Notes: generated by a model not told the origin, from the letters alone. A stretch of DNA of 64,000 nt from Propionimicrobium sp. PCR01-08-3 (GCF_030286045.1 NZ_CP127390.1:2187482-2251481), one strand, 5' to 3'. Shown: positions 1 to 9,951, counted from the first letter of the stretch. Numbers and translations are program-made.

Positions 1-51
1 GAGCTGAGCTCGCGACTGCTGCATCGGCCGGCGAAAGCCCTGGCGGTCATC

Positions 52-1185
52 TCACAGCGACATGTTGATGACCGCGCGTCCGGTGATCTCACCCTTGCGC
101 AAGGCGGCATAGCCCTCGGCCACCTTGTCGAGTGGGAGTTCACGAGTGACGATGTCCTGGTAGCGGATGACGCCGGCCGCCGCCAGCCGGACGACCTCAG
201 GTAGATCCTGGCGAGTGTGGGCGCCGTAGGAACCGATGATCGACATCGACCGGCGCACCGTGCGGTTGATCTCGACCTCTGCGGTCTGGACGCCGGCGCC
301 GAGCCCGATCGGGACCATGCGTCCACCGTCGCGCAGGCAGTCGAGAGCGGACGCCCAGGTTTGGGGACGCCCCAGCGCCTCGAAGGCAACGTCGACGCCC
401 ACGCCACCGGTGAGCTCCAGAACCTTCTCGCGTACCGATTCCGTCGAGGAGTTCACGACATCAGTTGCCCCCAGCCCCTTGGCGACGGCGAGCTTGTCGT
501 CGGCCACATCAATGGCGATGACCTGTTTGGCGCCGAACGCGCTGGCGATCTGGATGATGTTGGAACCGACTCCGCCGGTCGCGACCACCGCCACGGACTC
601 GCCGTAGCGCAGGTCGGCACCGCGGCGCACCGCGCCGTAGGCCGTCATCGCAGCGCACCCGAGGATGGCACCCTTGATCGGGTCGATGTCATCGGGCACA
701 ACGGCGACCGAGGTCGCCGGAATCACGCAGTATTGTGCGAGACCGCCCATCGAGTACATGGCGATCGGTTCGCCGTCGAGCGACGCGAGCCTGGTGGTGC
801 CGTCGTAGAGCTTGCCTTCGAGGCGGTTGAGGCTGAAGAAGGGATCGCATAGGTCGTCTCGGCCACGAGAACACGCCTCGCATTGACCACACGGCATCAA
901 GAATCCGCCGGCCACCCGCTGGCCGGTCTGCAAACCGGTGTGCTCATTTCCGGGTCCGACCTCGACGATCTCGCCGGCGACCTCATGACCGAGTACGGCC
1001 GGCAGCGGAAAGGCGATAGCGCCGGAGATCACGTGTAGATCGGAGTGGCACAGCCCGCAACCGGAAACCTTGACCAGCACCTCGCCGGCTTTCGGGTGCG
1101 GAGTGCGGATCTCCTCGATCTCCAAGCCCTTGTCGATGTCCCGCAGAACGGCGGCCCGCATCGTCGTCGGAATAGCTTCTGCCAT
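52..1185 (-). CDS. Zinc-dependent alcohol dehydrogenase (MDR family)
   Basis: A 377-residue medium-chain NAD(P)-dependent dehydrogenase that should interconvert an alcohol and an aldehyde or ketone in the cytosol. Catalytic-zinc ligands are visible as C43/C46-H47 (CGLCHSD) and the GHE motif at 66-68. Four structural-zinc cysteines lie at C99, C102, C105 and C113. A Rossmann loop (GGVGSN) follows in the second half. I start it at the ATG at 1185; a longer in-frame extension reaches 1293, but its residues look non-homologous and an AG-rich stretch precedes 1185. It is divergent from the methylmalonate-semialdehyde dehydrogenase gene, so it may supply that enzyme with an aldehyde. The substrate cannot be told from sequence. 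Confidence 0.9.
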   Translation of the reverse strand: MAEAIPTTMRAAVLRDIDKGLEIEEIRTPHPKAGEVLVKVSGCGLCHSDLHVISGAIAFPLPAVLGHEVAGEIVEVGPGNEHTGLQTGQRVAGGFLMPCGQCEACSRGRDDLCDPFFSLNRLEGKLYDGTTRLASLDGEPIAMYSMGGLAQYCVIPATSVAVVPDDIDPIKGAILGCAAMTAYGAVRRGADLRYGESVAVVATGGVGSNIIQIASAFGAKQVIAIDVADDKLAVAKGLGATDVVNSSTESVREKVLELTGGVGVDVAFEALGRPQTWASALDCLRDGGRMVPIGLGAGVQTAEVEINRTVRRSMSIIGSYGAHTRQDLPEVVRLAAAGVIRYQDIVTRELPLDKVAEGYAALRKGEITGRAVINMSL

Positions 1186-1661
1186 GTCGCGCTCTTTCTC
1201 TTGTCCGAAGGTGTCGGCTCCGTGCTGAGCCGCATCACGTGACGATGGATGGCCCGGTCCCCTATGAGCTGCAGTCAGCTGGTGATCTCGCACGCTCTGG
1301 CGTCATCGCTGTGGGCGCCGAACTCCTTCGTCCGAGCTAAAGCATAGCCAGCCGCATCACGAATAGCCATCCAAGAAAGAAGATTTGTAACTACCAACAA
1401 CGAGCGGCTCTTCACATACTTCAGATTCTCTGAGTCCTGATTATCATTCCTTGTCACACTGGTTCAAGTACGCCAATAACAGATTCACTCGAGCACCACA
1501 TCAACCACCTGACGAAGCACGCACCCCACACGTCTAGCAACATGTAACGACATTTGCTAAGGTGGTTTTCGGCAGCCGCAAGTCGCCTCCGATGACGCGA
1601 CAACTCGAAGCCACAATGGCCGGCGACCGCCGAGTCCTTCAACGATGAAAGATGAGGAACT
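1186..1661. other. Divergent intergenic region, A+T-rich
   Basis: This 476-base gap separates the divergent adh and mmsA genes and must hold both promoters. Its middle (about 1340-1560) is clearly richer in A+T than the flanking genes. I see no credible ORF. A GTCTAG core near 1534 loosely resembles half of a GntR/HutC-type operator, which would fit control by the GntR/UTRA regulator downstream, but it is a weak match. Confidence 0.5.
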
Positions 1662-3158
1662 ATGGTGAGGACGATTGAGCACTGGATTGATGGTGCCTAC
1701 TACCAGGGCAATCCGGCATCAACCTTTGACGTACACAACCCCGCTACCGGTGAGGTGAGCGCCGAACTGTTACATGCGAGCGCTGAAGACGTCGATCATG
1801 CGGTCAAGGTCGCACGCCGCGCGCAGCAGGAATGGAGTCATTACTCGCTGGCCAAGCGGCAGGCGATCATGTACAAGATGCGCCAGCTGGTCTTGGATCA
1901 CCAGGACGAGATGGCCCAGATGATCGTCGCCGAACATGGCAAGAACTACTCGGATGCGATCGGCGAGATCCAGCGTGGACGCGAGACATTGGACTTCGCG
2001 ACCTCAATCACCGTCGCGCTGAAGGGGCAGAACTCCTTCGACATCTCCACCGGTGTCGACATCCACACCATCCGCCAGCCAGTAGGCGTGGTGGCAGGCA
2101 TCGTGCCGTTCAACTTCCCGGCGATGGTGCCGATGTGGATGCATCCGCTGGCCATCGCGTCGGGCAACGCATTCATCCTGAAATGCGCATCCCCGGTGCC
2201 CTCGGCCTCCCTGCTGACCGCCGAGCTGTACAAGGAAGCCGGTCTTCCGGACGGTGTGTTCAATGTGATCGGCGGCGACAAAGTGGCCGTCGAGGCCATC
2301 TGCACGCATCCGGATATCGATGCCATTTCGTTCGTCGGTTCGACGCCGGTGGCACATATCGTCCAGAACACGGGTGTGCAGCACGGCAAGCGCGTCCAGG
2401 CGCTGGGCGGCGCGAACAACCATGCCATCGTGATGCCCGACGCCGACCTCGCTTTCGCTGCCGAGCACATCTCGGCGTCCGCGTTCGGAGCGGCGGGCGA
2501 GCGTTGCATGGCGCTGCCCGTCGTGGTGGCGGTCGGCGGAATCGGCCCGAAGCTGGCCGAAGAAGTCGCCAAGCATGCCGCCAACATCAAGGTCGGCCCC
2601 GGCATGGAGGACGGCGTCGAGATGGGACCGGTCATCAGCGACGTCGCCAAGACGCGCATCACCGGCTTGATCGACGACGCGGTGGCCAAGGGCGCCAAAG
2701 TCGTCATGGACGGCCGTCCGTTGGTCATCCCCGGCCACGAGAACGGCTACTTCCTCGCTCCGACCGTGCTCGACAACGTTTCGCTCGACGCCCCGGTCTA
2801 CACCCAGGAGGTCTTCGGACCGGTGCTCGCCATCGTCCACGCCGACAACTATGACGAAGCCATGCGCATCGTCAACGCCCAACCGTTCGGCAACGGTTCC
2901 GCGATCTTCACCAACGACGGCGGCGTTGCGCGCCGCTTCCAGTTGGACGTCGAGGCCGGCATGGTCGGCATCAACGTACCTATTCCGACCCCGGTCGCCT
3001 ACTACTCGTTCGGTGGATGGAAGGAGTCGCTGATGGGCGATCTGCACATCCACGGCCCCGAAGGTGTGCAGTTCTACACCAAGGCGAAGGCCATCACCAC
3101 ACGGTGGCCAAGCGAGGCCACCTTCAAAGCAACGATGTCCTTCCAGCGTGAGGAGTGA
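1662..3158 (+). CDS. mmsA: Methylmalonate-semialdehyde dehydrogenase (CoA-acylating)
   Basis: A 498-residue aldehyde dehydrogenase of the MmsA/IolA type, which oxidises methylmalonate or malonate semialdehyde to propionyl- or acetyl-CoA with NAD and CoA. The catalytic cysteine is C282 in GAAGERCMA. The Glu that acts as general base in ordinary aldehyde dehydrogenases is replaced by Asn in LGGANNH (about 249-255), which is the mark of CoA-acylating members. PFNFPAMVPMWM (149-160) is the family cofactor loop. The start is preceded by GAGGAA. No valine or inositol genes are nearby, so the source of the semialdehyde is unclear. A hairpin follows the stop and then a GntR regulator, a likely local controller. 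Confidence 0.95.
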   Translation: MVRTIEHWIDGAYYQGNPASTFDVHNPATGEVSAELLHASAEDVDHAVKVARRAQQEWSHYSLAKRQAIMYKMRQLVLDHQDEMAQMIVAEHGKNYSDAIGEIQRGRETLDFATSITVALKGQNSFDISTGVDIHTIRQPVGVVAGIVPFNFPAMVPMWMHPLAIASGNAFILKCASPVPSASLLTAELYKEAGLPDGVFNVIGGDKVAVEAICTHPDIDAISFVGSTPVAHIVQNTGVQHGKRVQALGGANNHAIVMPDADLAFAAEHISASAFGAAGERCMALPVVVAVGGIGPKLAEEVAKHAANIKVGPGMEDGVEMGPVISDVAKTRITGLIDDAVAKGAKVVMDGRPLVIPGHENGYFLAPTVLDNVSLDAPVYTQEVFGPVLAIVHADNYDEAMRIVNAQPFGNGSAIFTNDGGVARRFQLDVEAGMVGINVPIPTPVAYYSFGGWKESLMGDLHIHGPEGVQFYTKAKAITTRWPSEATFKATMSFQREE

Positions 3159-3188
3159 CACGGTAAGATCTCACTGAATGGCGTTGTG

Positions 3189-3218
3189 ACACCCGGCACG
3201 GCAGTTCGTGCCGGGTGT
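3189..3218 (+). terminator. Hairpin after mmsA
   Basis: A perfect 12-bp inverted repeat (ACACCCGGCACG / CGTGCCGGGTGT) with a 6-base loop lies 30 bases after the mmsA stop. There is no long T tract, as is usual for actinobacterial intrinsic terminators. It probably separates mmsA from the regulator gene that follows. Confidence 0.7.
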
Positions 3219-3288
3219 TCGCGCATCGAAGGAGTGGAGCATCACTCGTGGAGCCGGATGCCTCCCGCAATGCAGGAATCGAGAAATA

Positions 3289-4053
3289 GTGACGCAAGCA
3301 CGACCGGAATCGGTAGACATACCGTTCACTCCCGAGATCGTCGTCGACCGCGACTCTGCCACCCCGCTCTATCATCAGATCTCTCAGCCGCTCAGCGACA
3401 TGATTTCTTCTGGCTGGCTGGTGCCGGGCCAACTCATCGAGGACGAGGTGGCGATGGCGAACAGGCTGCAGGTCTCTCGCCCGACCGCCCGACGGGCACT
3501 GGAGGAGCTGGTCAATCGTGGCCTGGTGGTGCGCCGTCGCCGTGTCGGCACGCGAGTCGCCCCGCGCCACGTGCATCGTCCATTGGGGTTGACGTCGCTC
3601 TACGACGATCTGAAGGAATCCGGTTACGCCATCCGCAGCGAGGTGCTCAGCTACGAGGTGCTGCTCGCCAACGAAGACCAGGCACACCGGCTGAAGGCAG
3701 CCACCGGCATCGAGATCGTGCGGATCCGCCGGTTGCGCTATATCGATGATGCGCCGCTGGCCATCATGACCAACCTCATCCCCTACGACGTCGCCCCCTC
3801 GCTCAGCGAACTCAATGAGCAAGGCTTGTACGCCTGCATGCGCAAGCGCGGCGTCAATCCTTATTCGGCCGAGCAGACGATAGGCGCCAGGCTGGCCACC
3901 CGAAGCGACGCAGACCTGCTCAACATCGATTCGGGCTCGGCATTGGTCACGATGCAGCGCACCACCTATGACAAGGAAGGCCGGATCATCGAGTTCGGTG
4001 ACCATGTCTACGTCTCGTCGCTCTACTCGTATCACCTGCAGCTGTTCGTCTAA
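3289..4053 (+). CDS. GntR family regulator with UTRA domain
   Basis: A 254-residue transcription factor with an N-terminal winged helix (about residues 15-85, with ATPLYHQIS and SRPTARRALEEL) followed by a UTRA/HutC-type ligand-binding domain (about 95-250). HutC-like regulators bind small acids, amino acids or sugar phosphates and usually repress adjacent catabolic genes. I choose the GTG at 3289 because the upstream extension to 3208 lies inside the terminator hairpin and is unlike protein. AGGAA precedes the start by about 13 bases. Its position beside mmsA and adh suggests it controls that pathway. Confidence 0.88.
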   Translation: MTQARPESVDIPFTPEIVVDRDSATPLYHQISQPLSDMISSGWLVPGQLIEDEVAMANRLQVSRPTARRALEELVNRGLVVRRRRVGTRVAPRHVHRPLGLTSLYDDLKESGYAIRSEVLSYEVLLANEDQAHRLKAATGIEIVRIRRLRYIDDAPLAIMTNLIPYDVAPSLSELNEQGLYACMRKRGVNPYSAEQTIGARLATRSDADLLNIDSGSALVTMQRTTYDKEGRIIEFGDHVYVSSLYSYHLQLFV

Positions 4054-4280
4054 CCAAGGCAGTCAGTCATGTAGGGCTGCCATCGCGGCGGCTTCGAAGA
4101 TCACTGGTCCGTGTCCTTATCACCGTACTTGTCGCCGCATGCAGCGCAGCAATAGCGGTAGTCCGGACGCGATCAGCCGTGGAATGCCGCCCAGTCAGGC
4201 ACTGCGCGCGAGCTGACCTGGCACCTTGATCGCCATCACACGTTCAAAAAATGTCAGTGCCGGCTGGCAGGGTGCATTTC

Positions 4281-5597
4281 ATGGAACTCACCACAGTGCT
4301 GGGCTGGATCATCGCCCTGCTGGCCGGTTGTGCGATCGGCGTGATCGTCGGCCGGTCACGAAGTGAAGCTGCGCTGGCGCGCGTCAAGGCCGAGGGCCAG
4401 GCTGCGGTGGCGCAGGTACGTGCCGAGACGGACGCGGCCGTTGCCGTGGCCGAGGCTCAACGGGACGCCGCCGTGCAGAGGTTCGAGGAGATCGCCGGCG
4501 ACCGCGAGACCTTGGCGAACCAATTCAAGGTTTTGTCCGATCAGACCTTGGCCGAACAGCAGCGCCGCGCCGAAGCCGCGGCCGAGCAGCGCCTCAAGAG
4601 CACCGAAGCGTTGATGACGCCGGTGAAAGACGGTCTGACCGCGCTCAATACCCAGCTCAACCGGGTCGAGACGGCACGATCGGCCCAGGCCGCCGAGCTG
4701 AGCGAACAGGTGCGCCAAGTGGTGGCGACCAGCGAATCGCTACGCCGCGAGACGAGCACGCTGTCGACGGCGTTGCGCAAGCCACAGGTACGCGGCGCCT
4801 GGGGTGAGTTGCAACTGCACAGGGTCGTCGAGATCGCCGGCATGCTCGACCACTGCGACTTCTATGAGCAGGCAAGCACCGTGACATCCTCCGACGCACA
4901 TATCCGGCCCGACATGAAGATCATGCTGGGCGAGGGCAAGTTCGTCTACGTCGACTCCAAGGTGCCCCTGAGCGCCTTCTTGGACGCCCAGGAGGCGCGA
5001 TCCGACGACGAGCGGCAGACAAGGCTGACTCAGTTCGGCACGAACGTGAAATCCCATGTCGACCAGCTGTCGGCCAAGCAGTATTGGAAATCCGACACCG
5101 GCACACCCGAATTCGTCATCCTGTTCATCCCGAGCGAGGCGCTGGCGACAGAAGCACTGGCTCAGCGTCCCGACCTGCATGAATATGCGGCCGCCCGCAA
5201 CATCGTCATCGCCACCCCGACATCGCTGATCGGCCTGCTGCGAGCCGTCGCCTATGGCTGGAAGCAGGCCGCGCTGGCCGACTCCGCCGCCGAGGTCTTC
5301 AGCCTCGGGCGGGAGATCTACGACCGGCTGATCACAATGGGCGAGGCGTTCGCGAAGCTCGGACGCTCGCTCCAGCAGTCGGTCAACCACTACAACTCGA
5401 CCCTGGGTTCACTGGAGACCCGCGTGCTGGTCAGCGCACGCCGGTTCCGGGACCTTCAGGTCACCGAAAAGGAATTGAGCCCGCAGAAGGGCGTCGAGCA
5501 GGCTCCGCGCGCGCTGTCGGCTCCCGAACTGATCGCGGACGCCGATGGGCAGCATGCGGACCCACGCGCGCGCGTCCAACTGGTGCGAGAGCGGTGA
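4281..5597 (+). CDS. rmuC: DNA recombination protein RmuC
   Basis: A 438-residue RmuC family protein, thought to limit recombination between inverted repeats; the fold is nuclease-like. It has an N-terminal membrane segment (about residues 3-23), a long Ala/Glu/Arg-rich coiled coil (about 30-140) and the conserved RmuC domain (about 150-400, with RGAWGELQL and the YVDSKVPL block). The ATG at 4281 has GGCAGGG just upstream, whereas the in-frame ATG at 4251 has no ribosome binding site and would add residues before the membrane segment. The 227 bases before it hold nothing recognisable. Confidence 0.92.
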   Translation: MELTTVLGWIIALLAGCAIGVIVGRSRSEAALARVKAEGQAAVAQVRAETDAAVAVAEAQRDAAVQRFEEIAGDRETLANQFKVLSDQTLAEQQRRAEAAAEQRLKSTEALMTPVKDGLTALNTQLNRVETARSAQAAELSEQVRQVVATSESLRRETSTLSTALRKPQVRGAWGELQLHRVVEIAGMLDHCDFYEQASTVTSSDAHIRPDMKIMLGEGKFVYVDSKVPLSAFLDAQEARSDDERQTRLTQFGTNVKSHVDQLSAKQYWKSDTGTPEFVILFIPSEALATEALAQRPDLHEYAAARNIVIATPTSLIGLLRAVAYGWKQAALADSAAEVFSLGREIYDRLITMGEAFAKLGRSLQQSVNHYNSTLGSLETRVLVSARRFRDLQVTEKELSPQKGVEQAPRALSAPELIADADGQHADPRARVQLVRER

Positions 5598-5646
5598 GCT
5601 ACTGCCACAAGGTTGACGTGCTCATCAGGGGGGTTGGGATCGTGCC

Positions 5647-5652
5647 TAAGCT
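5647..5652 (+). promoter_or_regulatory. -10 box for leaderless ispH
   Basis: TAAGCT ends 7 bases before the ATG at 5660, the spacing expected when transcription starts at the start codon. This decides the start over the GTG at 5642. Confidence 0.5.
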
Positions 5653-5659
5653 TGTCCAT

Positions 5660-6637
5660 ATGACCGAATCAGAGGCTGAGCCGGTGACCAAACGCGTCGC
5701 AGTCGCGGCGCCCCGCGGCTATTGCGCCGGCGTTGACCGAGCGGTCGTCACCGTCGAACGGGCACTGCAGCAGTTCGGTTCTCCGGTCTATGTGCGCAAG
5801 CAGATCGTCCACAACAAGCACGTCGTGGAAGGCCTGGAAGCCAAGGGCGCGATCTTCGTCGATGAACTCAGCGAGGTTCCTGCCGGTGCCCTGGTGATCT
5901 TCTCCGCACACGGCATTTCACCGCAGGTGCGTGCGGAGGCCAAGTCACGCGGGCTGCGGACGATCGACGCGACCTGCCCGCTGGTCACCAAGGTGCACCA
6001 CGAGGCGAAACGCTTCTCGGGCCAGGGGCTCCCGATCCTGCTGATCGGCCACAACGGCCACGAAGAGGTCGAAGGCACCACGGGCGAGGCGCCGGAATCC
6101 ATCACTCTCATTCAGCACCCGGACGACGTCGACAAGCTCGATCTGCCCACCGATCAGCCGGTCGCCTGGCTCACCCAAACCACGCTCAGCGTCGACGAGA
6201 CATCGCAGACCATCGGCAAGCTGCGCGACAAGTTTCCGAAATTGGTCGATCCGCCGTCCGACGACATCTGCTACGCGACCCAGAACAGGCAGGATGCGGT
6301 CAAGCAGATCGCCTCGCATTCCGATCTGGTGATCGTGGTGGGTTCCCGCAATTCGTCGAACTCCGTCCGGTTGGTCGAGGTCGCACTCGAGGCGGGTGCC
6401 AAGGCCGCCTACCGGGTGGACGATGCGTCCGAGATCGATCCGGCCTGGCTCACCGATGTCAATCAGATCGGCGTCACCTCGGGTGCCTCGGTGCCGGAGA
6501 CGCTGGTGGACGGCGTGCTCGACAGGCTGGTCGAGCTCGGGTTCCCGCCGGCCGTCGAAGAACGGCTGGTCGACGAGTCACTGACCTTCTCTCTGCCACC
6601 ACAGCTGCGCAAACACGACACTCGCCGGCGACGCTGA
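5660..6637 (+). CDS. ispH: 4-hydroxy-3-methylbut-2-enyl diphosphate reductase
   Basis: The last enzyme of the MEP isoprenoid pathway, reducing HMBPP to IPP and DMAPP with a 4Fe-4S cluster. The three cluster cysteines are C22 (GYCAGVDRA), C107 (DATCPLVTK) and C205 (DDICYATQ), and the catalytic Glu region EVEGTTGE is intact. Length is 325 residues. A GTG at 5642 with GGGGGG upstream is an alternative start; I prefer ATG 5660 because TAAGCT sits 7 bases before it. The stop overlaps the xseA start (TGATG), so the two are translationally coupled. The IPP made here would feed UppS encoded at 9.1 kb. Confidence 0.96.
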   Translation: MTESEAEPVTKRVAVAAPRGYCAGVDRAVVTVERALQQFGSPVYVRKQIVHNKHVVEGLEAKGAIFVDELSEVPAGALVIFSAHGISPQVRAEAKSRGLRTIDATCPLVTKVHHEAKRFSGQGLPILLIGHNGHEEVEGTTGEAPESITLIQHPDDVDKLDLPTDQPVAWLTQTTLSVDETSQTIGKLRDKFPKLVDPPSDDICYATQNRQDAVKQIASHSDLVIVVGSRNSSNSVRLVEVALEAGAKAAYRVDDASEIDPAWLTDVNQIGVTSGASVPETLVDGVLDRLVELGFPPAVEERLVDESLTFSLPPQLRKHDTRRRR

Positions 6638-7872
6638 TGGCCACTACCCCACCCAGCAGCGCACGCAACTCCCCCGACACGCCACAGCCACTTGGCGCGG
6701 TCATCGAGCAGGTGCGCGGCTGGGTCGAACGCTGCGGCTGGATCTGGGTCACCGGGCAGGTCATCGAGTTACGACGCAGACAAGCAGCAACCCAGTTCTT
6801 GACTTTGCGCGATTCGCGAGCCGAGAATTCGGCAACCATCACGTGCAGCACCCAGGTGTTGGACGCCGCAGGTCCGCTCACCGAAGGCATGACCGTCGTG
6901 GCCTGCCTCACTCCGCGGGTCTGGACAAAAACCACCCGATTGTCGTTCGAGTGCTCCGAACTGCGGATCGCCGGCGAGGGCCAGCTGCTGGTGCAACTCG
7001 AACAGCTGAAGCGAAAACTGCAGGCCGAAGGCCTCTTCGACCCGGTACGCAAGAAACGGCTCCCATTTCTGCCGCGCCGGATCGGGCTGGTCACCGGCGC
7101 CAACAGCGCCGCCGAACGTGACGTGCTGGCCAATCTCCGCAAGCGGTGGCCGGGCGTCCAGGTGCAGGTGCGGCACGCGTTGGTGCAGGGGCCGGACTCC
7201 GCGTCCGATGTGATGGCCGGACTGGCCGAGCTGGACGCGGACGCTGCCATCGAGTTGATCATCATTGCTCGTGGTGGCGGTTCGCTGGAGGACCTGCTGC
7301 CGTTCAGCAATGAGGGTTTGGTGCGCGCGGTCGCTGCCGCGCGTACCCCGGTGATCAGTGCCATCGGCCACGAGCCGGACAGCCCCATCCTCGATCTGGT
7401 GGCGGATCGCCGCGCCTCGACGCCGACCGAGGCCGCGAAGATCGCCGTGCCGGACGCCCGTGAGCAGTCCGAGCAGCTTGCGGTGCAGCTGAGCCGGCTG
7501 CGGCAGGCGATCATCACCCGGGTGCGAAATGAACAAGATTGGCTCACCCAGCTGGTCTCACGTCCGGTGCTGCGCGACCCGTCGGGAAGCTTCGCCTCCC
7601 ACCAGGAATGGCTGGACGGCTACCGGCATCGGCTGGGCCGGGCCATCGATCAGCAGCTCGGCAATGAGCGCACTGCCCTGGCCCATGCGGTGACCCGGAT
7701 TCGTTCGATGTCACCGAAGGCGACTCTGGAACGCGGTTACGCGATCGTCGCCGATGCCGAGGGCGGCTCGGTCACCTCGGTCAATGACGCCGATCCGGGC
7801 GACCAGTTGCTGCTGTATCTGAGTGACGGGCAGCTGTTCGTCGAGGTCGACTATCAGGAGGAAGATTCATGA
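6637..7872 (+). CDS. xseA: Exodeoxyribonuclease VII large subunit
   Basis: A 411-residue subunit of ExoVII, which degrades single-stranded DNA to oligonucleotides. An N-terminal OB-fold (about 20-115, with GWVERCGWIWVTGQV) is followed by the nuclease domain with ARGGGSLEDL (about 210-219) and the GHEPD/DLVADRRASTPTEAA block. The C-terminal part is helical and binds XseB. The start overlaps the ispH stop, and xseB follows 73 bases on, so ispH-xseA-xseB form one operon. Confidence 0.95.
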   Translation: MATTPPSSARNSPDTPQPLGAVIEQVRGWVERCGWIWVTGQVIELRRRQAATQFLTLRDSRAENSATITCSTQVLDAAGPLTEGMTVVACLTPRVWTKTTRLSFECSELRIAGEGQLLVQLEQLKRKLQAEGLFDPVRKKRLPFLPRRIGLVTGANSAAERDVLANLRKRWPGVQVQVRHALVQGPDSASDVMAGLAELDADAAIELIIIARGGGSLEDLLPFSNEGLVRAVAAARTPVISAIGHEPDSPILDLVADRRASTPTEAAKIAVPDAREQSEQLAVQLSRLRQAIITRVRNEQDWLTQLVSRPVLRDPSGSFASHQEWLDGYRHRLGRAIDQQLGNERTALAHAVTRIRSMSPKATLERGYAIVADAEGGSVTSVNDADPGDQLLLYLSDGQLFVEVDYQEEDS

Positions 7873-7945
7873 ACGCGATGATCCGGCGACTACCAGCGTC
7901 CTTCGGTGCGAGACCGTACCAGAGCGTTGCCGAGGAGGCGCTCCG

Positions 7946-8167
7946 GTGAGCAGCCCCGAGACCGAACCGCAGTTGACCTACGAGCAGGCCCGCCAGCAGC
8001 TGGCAGAAATCGTCACCAAACTCGAATCCGGTGGCGTTCCGCTCGCCGAGTCCATGCAGTTGTGGGAGCGTGGCGAACAACTGGCCAAGGTATGCCAGGG
8101 TTGGCTCGACGGAGCCAAAGCGAAAATTGACGCCGCCCGGGCCGAACAGGCAGGGCAAGCCGACTGA
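7946..8167 (+). CDS. xseB: Exodeoxyribonuclease VII small subunit
   Basis: A 73-residue helical subunit that binds the XseA C-terminus. The typical pattern is present: TYEQARQQLAEIV, LESGGVPLAESMQLWERGE, and a C-terminal charged tail. I start it at GTG 7946, which has GAGGAGG (7932-7938) at good spacing. An in-frame upstream extension to 7823 overlaps xseA and is not homologous. About 219 bases after it, up to the convergent trhA, hold no feature that I can support. Confidence 0.92.
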   Translation: MSSPETEPQLTYEQARQQLAEIVTKLESGGVPLAESMQLWERGEQLAKVCQGWLDGAKAKIDAARAEQAGQAD

Positions 8168-8386
8168 GATTCTCGGCTTTCTAGACATCGTCCGTGCTTC
8201 TCGGTGACCAGTCGGGCTATCGGCGAAAAGGCTCGGAACCGGTGAGCCCGACCCCGTGCAGCACCCTCAGGCCCGGCTGCACAATTGTCCTCGCCCAGAT
8301 CCAGCCAACAGGTTGTAAACGGCGTCGCGAAAATGTCACGTACCGCTTTGCCCTCCTACCCGATGCCCGCGGACGAGGGCTCTTTC

Positions 8387-9058
8387 TTACAGCACCGCGA
8401 TCAGGATGGCGGCCCAGTGGCAGAGCGCTCCGAGCACGGTGCCGGCGTGAAAGATCTCGTGAAATCCGAACCATGTCAGGCTCGGATTGGGCCTTTTCAG
8501 CGCGTAGATCACTGCGCCTGCCGAATAGAACAGCCCACCGAGAACCAACAAGATCACCACCGCCGGCCCGCCAGCAGCCGAAAGCTGTGGCATCCAGAAG
8601 ATCGCTGCCCACCCCATCACCAGGTAGAGCGCAACGTAGAGCCACCTGGGTGCGCCCATCCACAGCACCCGAAATGCGACATCGAGCACCGCAGCGCCCC
8701 AGATCAACCCCAGCAGCAAAGCCTGCGAGGCGCCGTTCAACAATGCGACGGCGAGCGGGGTGTAGGTGCCGGCGATGAAAACCGCGATATTGGAGTGATC
8801 AATACGGCGCAGAATTGCGGCGACCTTCACACTCCAGCGTCCGCGGTGATAGAGCGCCGAGTTGCCAAAGAGCATGATTGCGGTCAGCGTCCACACGGCA
8901 CAGGCCATCCGCAAGGGCACAGAGCCGGCAGCGATCAGCAGCACCAGCCCGCCGACAAGGGCAAGCGGCGTGTTGATCAGGTGCAGAACGCCCCGCAGCT
9001 TCGGTTTGACCTCGGTCACAACGACGGTTGCTCCGGTCCGGTCATCAACGGCTATCAC
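8387..9058 (-). CDS. trhA: Hemolysin III family (TrhA/PAQR) membrane protein
   Basis: A 223-residue protein with seven hydrophobic segments and the PAQR-type metal residues: S/H in NSALYHR, D/H in RIDHSNIAVF and a C-terminal HEIFHAGTVLGALCHW. Family members are linked to membrane lipid homeostasis rather than true haemolysis. I start it at GTG 9058 because TACCGT within the adjoining palindrome lies 7 bases before it; another GTG at 9097 would run the protein through the palindrome. It is divergent from uppS, an arrangement also found in mycobacteria (Rv1085c/Rv1086). Confidence 0.88.
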   Translation of the reverse strand: MIAVDDRTGATVVVTEVKPKLRGVLHLINTPLALVGGLVLLIAAGSVPLRMACAVWTLTAIMLFGNSALYHRGRWSVKVAAILRRIDHSNIAVFIAGTYTPLAVALLNGASQALLLGLIWGAAVLDVAFRVLWMGAPRWLYVALYLVMGWAAIFWMPQLSAAGGPAVVILLVLGGLFYSAGAVIYALKRPNPSLTWFGFHEIFHAGTVLGALCHWAAILIAVL

Positions 9059-9060
9059 GT

Positions 9061-9080
9061 AACCTACGGTACCGTAGGTT
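9061..9080. promoter_or_regulatory. 20-bp perfect palindrome between trhA and uppS
   Basis: AACCTACGGT/ACCGTAGGTT is perfectly self-complementary. It contains TACCGT on both strands, which could serve as the -10 box of each divergent gene (7 bases before trhA GTG 9058, 12 before uppS ATG 9088). Size and symmetry fit a TetR-type dimer or pair of dimers. No regulator gene is adjacent. Confidence 0.7.
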
Positions 9081-9087
9081 TCCGCAG

Positions 9088-9951
9088 ATGGAAGCACTAA
9101 TTGGAAAGGCGCGGTTAAATGTCCTCATGGCCATGGACAACGCGCAGTCGCGACTGCTCCGGGCGTTGGACCTGATGCCGCGCGAATTGAAGAAACCGGT
9201 CTACCAGCTTTACGAGTCGCGGCTTCGCACGCAATTGCGTCACGATGCCCTGCCCCAGCACGTCGCAGTACTGGCCGACGGAAACCGTCGCTGGGCACGC
9301 GCGAATGCTCCCGGTATGCCGATCGCCGCCGGCTACCAGGCCGGAGCCAGCAAGCTCAAACAGTTCGTCACGTGGTGCGATGAGATCGGTATTCCGATCG
9401 TCACCTTGTGGGTGCTGTCCACCGACAACCTGCGCCGCAGCCAGGATGACGAACTGATGCCGCTGCTCGACGTGATCGTCGGATTGGTGGAAGATCTCGC
9501 CCAGGCCCGCGATTACCGCATCATGGTTGTCGGGGACCTGGGCCTGCTGCCCGATGGTATCGCCGAGGCCCTGCGAAGGGTTGTCGAAGAAACCGAACAC
9601 CGGCAAGGCATGCACATCAACGTTGCGGTCAGCTATGGCGGACGCCACGAGCTCACCGATGCGGTCCGTTCACTGCTCGCCGAGGAAGCCGCGAGGGGCA
9701 CCTCTCTCGCCGAACTGGCCGAGCATCTGGAGATCGATCAGATCTCCGAGCACCTCTACACTCGGGGGCAACCCGACCCCGACTTGATCATCCGGACCTC
9801 CGGCGAGCAACGGCTCAGCGGATTCTTGATGTGGCAGTCAGCTCACAGTGAGTTCTACTTCTGCGAAGCACTGTGGCCCGATTTCCGCAAGGTCGACTTC
9901 TACCGGGCACTACGCGACTACGAACAGCGCGAGCGCCGCTACGGGAAATAG
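9088..9951 (+). CDS. uppS: Isoprenyl (cis-prenyl) transferase
   Basis: A cis-prenyltransferase that condenses IPP units onto an allylic diphosphate to make the polyprenyl carrier lipid for wall synthesis. The diphosphate-binding motif ADGNRRWAR, the STDNLRR block and the C-terminal RTSGEQRLSGF signature are intact. In mycobacteria the syntenic protein Rv1086 makes short-chain Z,E-farnesyl diphosphate, so product length is uncertain here. The start is open: ATG 9088 (287 residues, 12 bases after TACCGT) or ATG 9127. It sits divergent to trhA, across the palindrome. Confidence 0.92.
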   Translation: MEALIGKARLNVLMAMDNAQSRLLRALDLMPRELKKPVYQLYESRLRTQLRHDALPQHVAVLADGNRRWARANAPGMPIAAGYQAGASKLKQFVTWCDEIGIPIVTLWVLSTDNLRRSQDDELMPLLDVIVGLVEDLAQARDYRIMVVGDLGLLPDGIAEALRRVVEETEHRQGMHINVAVSYGGRHELTDAVRSLLAEEAARGTSLAELAEHLEIDQISEHLYTRGQPDPDLIIRTSGEQRLSGFLMWQSAHSEFYFCEALWPDFRKVDFYRALRDYEQRERRYGK

